From the NCBI GenBank assembly GCA_017935625.1, contig JAGBHC010000038.1:1-34707 (forward strand): 34,707 bases of DNA. Direction: 5' to 3'. Positions 29,737-34,707 of this stretch are shown one piece after another. Below the pieces are notes generated by a model. The model saw nothing but the letters and a program-made list of their open reading frames with translations. It did not search any database and had not been told where the DNA came from. A program made the position numbers and the translations under genes. The stretch comes from Rikenellaceae bacterium. Its GTDB lineage: Bacteria; Bacteroidota; Bacteroidia; Bacteroidales; Rikenellaceae. The first letter of the stretch is position 1. The number at the start of each line of letters is the position of its first letter.

Positions 29737-32451
29737 CTATCTGCCCACCACCGTCACGCGGCCCTTGTAGGTCTTGCCCGGGAGCAGACGGTATTCGGGA
29801 TAGTTGAGCCGGCCCTTCTCGGAACGGCCGAGCACGTGGGACAGGAAACGGATTTCGTCGCTCGCGGGAGTGTCGCGGTCCAGGTAGCCGTCGCAATAGA
29901 TGCGCAGGCCGTCGATATCGGCCCAGCGCATGTGCCGGGTGCCGCTCACGCCTGCGGCGCTCCACACGCCGAGGAGGGGAGCGGCCTGCTTGTTGGGATA
30001 GGCCTCGTCGGGCCCCTTGCCGAACCACTGCCTGAAGGAGTCCGCGGACTTCATCTTCAGGGCGAGACCGACCAGGGGAATATAGGAGCTCTGCACGTGG
30101 GGCTCCACTTCGTAATCCACGGTCAGCGTGCCGTCGGCCTCCCGGGTGCACACGTAAAGGGCCTCGAAGCTGTTGGCCTCATCGACCCGGTAACGTGCAC
30201 GGGTGCGGGTGACGGTCGCCCCGTCGGCAGCGGAGGTCTCGCAGGAGAGTATCTCGGTGGTGTAACGCTCCAGGTCGAGCCCCTCGCGGTTGCGGATGAT
30301 TTCGTCGCCGTCGTTCAGCTTGTGCCAGATGGTGGGGCGGAAGCCCTCGGGCAGTCCCGTGGCCGGGTCGATGCCGGGAGCGGCCGCACGACTTCCGACA
30401 TGCCGGTCGGCGGCGGTCTCAATCTCCACCGCACGGCGTCCCATCTCATGCCCCTGCGAATCCGTGAACGTCAGCCAGAGGTATGCGGTCTCTCCCGCGC
30501 GGAGCTTGCCGAGACGGCGGGCGGGAACGGCGAGCATGGCGGTCCCGTGCGGACGGGCCTCGAGCCGTGCGGTGCCCCGGTCCTTCGATTCGCCGTCCAC
30601 GAAGAGCTGCCAGCCGATGGCGACGCTCCCCAGGTCGGTGAAATCGTAGCCGTTGTAGATGGGTATGCGCAGCTCGTCCGCCAGGGGAATGCGCTCGACC
30701 GCGGGCAGCACGGGACAGTAGACGGCCTTCACCTCCCAGTAGTCGCGCGTGGGACGGCGGTAGCTGTCGGTGATACCGTCCCAGCCTGCGGCGTCGAGGC
30801 GCAGGTAGTCGTCGTCCTTGGCCAGCGCCCCGTATTTTTTGCGGTCTTTCCGGGTCGGGGTCCTGATGCCCTGGTCGGCCCACATCCAGACGGCGCCGCC
30901 CGCTCCGGCGGGGTGCGCGGTGAGGGCGCGGAAGCACTCGTCGAGGCCCCCGAAGCGCTGTTGTCCGTAGGCGTGGACATATTCGGTGGTGATGATGGGA
31001 CGGGTGGATATGCGGGCGATGGAGTCGTACTCGTGCGAGGTCCAGTAGTGGGGCGCGAGAATGTCTATCTCCTCGGGCAGCATTTCATAGGCATTCCACG
31101 GCAGCAGCACGGGACGCGTGGGGTCGAGCCCCTTCGCCGTGCGGACGCACTGGAGCAGCATCTCCTTGAACGAATCCTCGTTGCCCACCGACCAGTAGAT
31201 GACGCTGGGATTGTCGAGGTCCCGCACGACGGTCTCGTAGGTGCGCAGCAGGGCGGCGGAGGCGAATGCCGGGTCGTACATATAGTTGTTGGCTCCGCCC
31301 AGCGACACCTCGGCGCCGACGTACATGCCGATGGAGTCGCACATCTCGATGAAGCCTTTGGCATGCTGGTAGTGGCAGGCGCGGACGTAGTTGATGTTGG
31401 CCTGCTTCATCAGCCGCAGGTCCTCCAGCCAATGTTCGGGACGGGTGGCGCGCCCCACGTCGGGGTGCTCGTCGTGGCGGTTCACGCCGCGCAGCTTCAC
31501 GGGCTGGCCGTTGATGCGCAGCACGCCGCCCCGGGTCGAGATTTCGCGGATGCCCACCCGCTGCTCGCGCACGTGCGTCGGCTCTCCGTTCTCCAGCAGC
31601 TCCACGCGCAGCCTGTACAGATAAGGGGTCTCGGCCGTCCAGAGCATCGGGTCGGCGACCGAAAGCGACTCCCGCGTCTCCCTGGAGTGGGAGGTGTGGG
31701 CCGCCACATCCACCCGCCGTGCGGCCACCGTGCGGCCCTCGCGGTCGAAAAGCGTCAGCTGCAGGCGGTAAGGCTCTCCGGGAGAGATGTAGTTGCCGGG
31801 CAGGGTGCTCTTGTGCGTATCGGCCACCATCACCCGCACGTCCACCTCGCCGGTCGCCTTCGTGGTCACCCGCACCCGGTCGATTCTCCGTTCGGCGGGC
31901 ATCGACTCCAGCGTCACGTCGCGGTAGATGCCGCCCAGCGACCAGTCGTCGTAGGTGTCGGTCTGGTGACCGGGATAGACCTGTCTCACGCGCACGGCCA
32001 GCACGTTGTCCGCACCCGCCGCGATGTGCTCCGTGACATCGAAAGAGAAAGAGGTGAAACCGCTGTCGTGCCGTCCCAGCCAGGCGCCGTTGAGCCACAC
32101 TTCGGCCGAGGCCCACACGCCGCCGAAATGCAGCAGCACGCGCCGGCCGTCGAACGACTCGGGCGCACGGAACGTCTTGCGATAAAGGCCTTCGCTGTCC
32201 TGCCCCTCGCCGAAGTGGCGGTAGATGGGCTCCTCGTAGCCCAGCACGGCCCAGCACGAGGGGACGGGAGTCGTATCGAAACCCGACACGTCGCCATCGA
32301 CGCGATAGAACCCCTCCCTCACCAGGGAGTCGGCCACCGTCCGGTGCGGAGCGTAAAAGAATTTCCAGTCGCCGTTCAGGCTCATCTCGTTTTGTGCCGC
32401 CGCAGGGGCGCACATCGCCAGCATTGCAGCCAGCGCCCATATTTTCTTCAT
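29737..32451 (-). CDS. Secreted GH2 beta-galactosidase-like glycoside hydrolase
   Basis: This 904-residue protein has a signal peptide (MKKIWALAAMLAMCAPAAAQ) and the five-domain LacZ plan. It has a sugar-binding domain (LNGDWKFFY, YRKTFRAPESFDGRRVLLHF, GVWASAEVWLNGAWLG), Ig-like domains, and a TIM barrel with GVNRHDEHPDVG. The acid/base E425 is in YWSVGNED and the nucleophile E490 in ITTEYVHAYG. A C-terminal Bgal_small_N domain has FRQWFGKGPDEAYPNKQAA. Such enzymes cleave terminal beta-galactosides or related beta-glycosides in the periplasm. It is the first gene of a two-gene unit with the 781-residue hydrolase and has its own promoter carried on a dispersed repeat. Exact linkage specificity is open. 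Confidence 0.94.
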   Translation of the reverse strand: MKKIWALAAMLAMCAPAAAQNEMSLNGDWKFFYAPHRTVADSLVREGFYRVDGDVSGFDTTPVPSCWAVLGYEEPIYRHFGEGQDSEGLYRKTFRAPESFDGRRVLLHFGGVWASAEVWLNGAWLGRHDSGFTSFSFDVTEHIAAGADNVLAVRVRQVYPGHQTDTYDDWSLGGIYRDVTLESMPAERRIDRVRVTTKATGEVDVRVMVADTHKSTLPGNYISPGEPYRLQLTLFDREGRTVAARRVDVAAHTSHSRETRESLSVADPMLWTAETPYLYRLRVELLENGEPTHVREQRVGIREISTRGGVLRINGQPVKLRGVNRHDEHPDVGRATRPEHWLEDLRLMKQANINYVRACHYQHAKGFIEMCDSIGMYVGAEVSLGGANNYMYDPAFASAALLRTYETVVRDLDNPSVIYWSVGNEDSFKEMLLQCVRTAKGLDPTRPVLLPWNAYEMLPEEIDILAPHYWTSHEYDSIARISTRPIITTEYVHAYGQQRFGGLDECFRALTAHPAGAGGAVWMWADQGIRTPTRKDRKKYGALAKDDDYLRLDAAGWDGITDSYRRPTRDYWEVKAVYCPVLPAVERIPLADELRIPIYNGYDFTDLGSVAIGWQLFVDGESKDRGTARLEARPHGTAMLAVPARRLGKLRAGETAYLWLTFTDSQGHEMGRRAVEIETAADRHVGSRAAAPGIDPATGLPEGFRPTIWHKLNDGDEIIRNREGLDLERYTTEILSCETSAADGATVTRTRARYRVDEANSFEALYVCTREADGTLTVDYEVEPHVQSSYIPLVGLALKMKSADSFRQWFGKGPDEAYPNKQAAPLLGVWSAAGVSGTRHMRWADIDGLRIYCDGYLDRDTPASDEIRFLSHVLGRSEKGRLNYPEYRLLPGKTYKGRVTVVGR

Positions 32452-32586
32452 ATAGTCGGTAGTTTTATCGATTTTCCATCATCCGAAGAGCGGACCCGGC
32501 CTCCGGCCGCACCTGCCCTTGCTCTCTTCCCCTTCTCTCCCCCTCTGAGCGGTCCCCCTTTCCGTCCGCTCCTCCGCTCCGGCCGC

Positions 32587-32681
32587 TACAAAGATACGGA
32601 TAAGCGGGCGCAAAGACAAGCCCGCCCCGCTTTTGCCGGGCGGGAGTATCCAAGAGGGAAGCCAAAGATACGAAAAAGAGT
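32587..32681 (-). repeat. Dispersed hairpin-promoter repeat, copy B
   Basis: Partner of 16416-16510. On the minus strand it shows TATCTTTGGCTTCC (32670-32657), GGATACTCCCGCCCGG, a hairpin CCCGCCC/GGGCGGG, then TTG and TATCTTTG. It carries the GH2 promoter at its downstream end. Confidence 0.75.
32589..32619 (-). promoter_or_regulatory. Promoter of the GH2-GH106-like unit
   Basis: Minus-strand TTG (32619-32617), 20-base spacer, TATCTTTG (32596-32589). The predicted leader is about 130 bases and purine-rich. Confidence 0.83.
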
Positions 32682-32701
32682 CGGAACGCGCCCCCTTTCC
32701 C

Positions 32702-33154
32702 CTACTCGGAGTAACCGACGTCCTCCGCCAGGCGGTCGCTCTGCGCGGCGGCTACGGCCAGGCGGTCGCAGCGTTCGTTCTCAGGGGTGTCGGCATGTCC
32801 CTTTATCCACACGAAGCGCACCCGGTGACGACGGTAGACCGCCAGGAAGCGCCGCCACAGGTCGGGATTCTTCTTGCCGGCGAACCCCTTCTTCTCCCAG
32901 CCGAACACCCAGCCTTTCGCCACGGCATCGACCACATAGCGCGAATCGGAGTAGACCGTCACCTCCGTACCCGGATATTTGAGCGCCTCGAGCCCCACGA
33001 TGACCCCCAGCAGCTCCATGCGGTTGTTGGTCGTGAGGCGGAACCCCGCGCTGATTTCGCGCCGGTGGGGCGGACAGAGCAGCACCACGCCATAGCCCCC
33101 GGGACCGGGATTGCCGCGCGAACTGCCGTCGGTGAACAATGTGACCTTAACCAT
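32702..33154 (-). CDS. rnhA: Ribonuclease HI
   Basis: RNase HI cuts the RNA strand of RNA-DNA hybrids. The 150-residue protein has the four catalytic acids D9 (FTDGSSRGNPGPGG), E47 (NNRMELLG), D70 (YSDSRYV) and D130 (ERCDRLA), almost the numbering of Escherichia coli (10, 48, 70, 134). The basic handle region (WVFGWEKKGFAGKKNPDLW) is present. ATG 33154 was chosen because a strong Shine-Dalgarno sequence, AAAGGAGGAG, ends two bases upstream; an upstream in-frame start would add 27 residues that overlap the P-ATPase. The gene overlaps the P-ATPase stop by 8 bases. Confidence 0.96.
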   Translation of the reverse strand: MVKVTLFTDGSSRGNPGPGGYGVVLLCPPHRREISAGFRLTTNNRMELLGVIVGLEALKYPGTEVTVYSDSRYVVDAVAKGWVFGWEKKGFAGKKNPDLWRRFLAVYRRHRVRFVWIKGHADTPENERCDRLAVAAAQSDRLAEDVGYSE

Positions 33155-34706
33155 TTCTCCTCCTTTCTCTTTTGGCGGTTCGCGACAGGCGCAGCGCCTC
33201 GCCCGTCCACAGCACGAGCGACGTGGCGGCCGCAACGGTCAGCCACTCCCCTGCCGAAAGCGGCCGGGTGCGGAACACCTCGCCGCCGAAGGTGACGATA
33301 AGCACCTGACCGACAGCTATTATTCCCAACACCGACAGGAATCCGCGGCAGCGGCCGATGCCCGAAAGAGCCGACCCCCGGTCTCCGAAACCTTTGGCGT
33401 TGAACATATTCCAGAACTGCAACAGCACGAACGTGGTGAAAAAGAGCGTCAGGTAGCGCACCGAAACCGCCGGGTCGGCAATCTCCGCGCGCCAGCAGAC
33501 CAGCATGGCGACCAGCACCGCCACGAACAGCGTTCCGAATCCGAAGATGTAGCCCGTCATGCCGCGGTCGATGATGAAATCGGAGTTGCGCCGCGGCCGC
33601 TCGTTCATCACCCGCGGATTGGGCGGAAGCGAGGCGAGCGCCATGGCGGCGAACGTGTCCATGATAAGGTTCACCCACAGAATCTGAGTGACCGTCAGCG
33701 GCATCTTTTCGCCCAGCAGCGCCCCGACGAAGACCACGCTCAGGGCCGTGAAATTGACCGTAAGCTGGAAAAGCACGAACCGCTGGATGTTGCGGTAGAG
33801 CGACCGGCCCCACATGACGGCCGTCGCGATGCTCGAGAACGAATCGTCGAGCAGCGTGATGTCGCTCGCCTCCCTGGCGACCGACGTCCCCGACCCCATC
33901 GAGAGCCCCACGTGCGCGAAGTTGAGAGCCGGCGCATCGTTGGTGCCGTCGCCCGTGACGGCCACAATCTCGCCCCGCCGCTGGAGCAGCTGCACCAGCC
34001 GCTGTTTGTCGAGCGGACGGGCCCGCGAGACGATTTTCAGCTCGCCGACCCGCTCCAGCAGCTCCTCGTCGCCCAGCGCCGCGAATTCGGCCCCCGTCAT
34101 GCGCTGGCGCTCGCCGTCGCAGGCATCGTCCCACAGTCCGATGCGGCGGGCGATTTCGGTAGCGGTGGCGGTCGTGTCGCCCGTCACCATCTTGACGGCG
34201 ATTCCCGCATCGAGACACCGTCTCACGGCTGCCGGCACGTCGTCGCGCACCGGGTCGGCGATGGCCGCCACGGCCAGCAGACTCAGCCGGCTCCGCCGAA
34301 GCACCTCCTCGCAGGCGCTCTCGCCGCCCGTCACCTCCGTGCAGGCGACGGCCAGCGTGCGCATGGCCCGGCTCTGGAACTCCCTCAACCGGGCATCGGT
34401 CCGCTCCTCCCGGTCCGAGGCTGCGCACATGGCCCGGACGATTTCCGGAGCCCCCTTGACATAGAGCCAGCGCCGGCCGTCGGACTCCTCGACCAGCGTG
34501 GCCATGTATTTCCGTTCGGTGGTGAAGGGCATGCGGTCCACCATCACCGCAGCGCTCCGCAGGGCCGCGTAGCACCCGCCCCGCTCGCCGAGCCACAGCA
34601 GCAGCGCCCCCTCGGTGGGATTGCCCGCCACCCGGCCCTCTTCGTCCACGAAAGCGGTGGTGTTGCAGGCCACGGCCCGGTGCAGCGTCTGTTCGTCTGC
34701 GTAACA
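33147..34706 (-). CDS. Calcium-type P-ATPase, C-terminal part (partial)
   Basis: The frame is open from the window edge and gives 519 residues; the N-terminal third, with the phosphorylated Asp (DKTGT), is outside. Visible are nucleotide-binding-domain segments (GNPTEGALL, FTTERKYMATL, YVKGAPEIVRAM), the phosphorylation-domain motifs MVTGDTTATATEIAR and VTGDGTNDAPALNFAHVGLS, and the ion-site helix QILWVNLIMDTFAAMALA followed by the remaining membrane helices. These match P2-type calcium pumps of the PMCA/SERCA group, common in Bacteroidota. The VNLIMDT motif supports calcium over other cations, but the specificity is not proven. It is translated just before rnhA with overlapping stop and start. 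Confidence 0.9.
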   Translation of the reverse strand, partial: CYADEQTLHRAVACNTTAFVDEEGRVAGNPTEGALLLWLGERGGCYAALRSAAVMVDRMPFTTERKYMATLVEESDGRRWLYVKGAPEIVRAMCAASDREERTDARLREFQSRAMRTLAVACTEVTGGESACEEVLRRSRLSLLAVAAIADPVRDDVPAAVRRCLDAGIAVKMVTGDTTATATEIARRIGLWDDACDGERQRMTGAEFAALGDEELLERVGELKIVSRARPLDKQRLVQLLQRRGEIVAVTGDGTNDAPALNFAHVGLSMGSGTSVAREASDITLLDDSFSSIATAVMWGRSLYRNIQRFVLFQLTVNFTALSVVFVGALLGEKMPLTVTQILWVNLIMDTFAAMALASLPPNPRVMNERPRRNSDFIIDRGMTGYIFGFGTLFVAVLVAMLVCWRAEIADPAVSVRYLTLFFTTFVLLQFWNMFNAKGFGDRGSALSGIGRCRGFLSVLGIIAVGQVLIVTFGGEVFRTRPLSAGEWLTVAAATSLVLWTGEALRLSRTAKRERRRNG

Positions 34707-34707
34707 C

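Larger units (their letters stand above)
32452..32701. other. Region between rnhA and the GH2 gene
   Basis: Contains the GH2 leader, which is pyrimidine-rich on the plus strand (32505-32585), the GH2 promoter and copy B of the hairpin-promoter repeat. A CCCGCCC/GGGCGGG hairpin inside the repeat could act as the end of the rnhA transcript. No gene is supported. Confidence 0.6.

Noticed and set aside
29692-32982. Open plus-strand frame of 1096 codons opposite the GH2 gene
   Set aside because: Antisense shadow; no recognisable domain, while the minus strand encodes a full LacZ-type enzyme.

Overview
The window is a GC-rich chromosomal segment (about 60% G+C by eye) from a Bacteroidales bacterium, most likely an Alistipes-like member of the Rikenellaceae. 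The evidence is repeated Bacteroidota-type promoters (TTG, 19-20 bases, TAnnTTTG), the rpmB-rpmG-DUF4295 cluster, DUF3127 and DUF5053 proteins, RNase Y beside ZapA, and secreted Bacteroidota-style glycoside hydrolases. No tRNA, rRNA, CRISPR array, transposase or integrase was recognised. Genus assignment is inference from composition and gene families.

Region 1 (1-9407, plus strand). The 3' end of a beta-propeller-like protein gene is followed by a coupled operon for N-acetylmuramic acid (MurNAc) salvage: a sodium:solute symporter (MurT-like), a large secreted zinc amidase with an inserted domain, a BadF/BadG-type sugar kinase (MurK-like) and the MurNAc-6-phosphate etherase MurQ. The set suggests that peptide stems are cut from peptidoglycan outside the cytoplasm, then MurNAc is imported, phosphorylated and converted to GlcNAc-6-P. 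A YqeY-like protein, a bile-acid/sodium-type transporter and an aldo/keto reductase follow, ending at a strong terminator.

Region 2 (9408-11228). Two intergenic stretches carrying local direct repeats (a 99-bp tandem duplication and a degenerate 45-bp array) flank an AraC-family regulator that has a near-perfect promoter.

Region 3 (11229-18580, minus strand). Housekeeping genes: ftsY and rimO; then a coiled-coil partner and zapA; then a structured, probably 6S-like, non-coding RNA; then rny, ended by a 17-bp-stem terminator. Upstream lies a cluster of a cyclophilin, a DUF3127 protein with an SSB-like C-terminal tip, and a secreted esterase.

Region 4 (18581-22989). Minus-strand ureohydrolase, nhaA and FKBP lipoprotein genes run as one likely operon. 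Then comes a gene-poor stretch with an AT-rich patch, an orphan plus-strand terminator, an inverted repeat and a small DUF5053 protein gene with a long leader.

Region 5 (22990-27216, plus strand). pdxB, pyrD, cinA, then rpmB-rpmG-DUF4295, each transcription unit having a recognisable -7 element.

Region 6 (27217-34707, minus strand). A two-gene polysaccharide unit (a LacZ-type GH2 followed by a 781-residue glycoside hydrolase with GH106-like features), then rnhA and the 3' part of a calcium-type P-ATPase gene that runs off the window. A dispersed hairpin-plus-promoter repeat occurs upstream of both ftsY and the GH2 gene.
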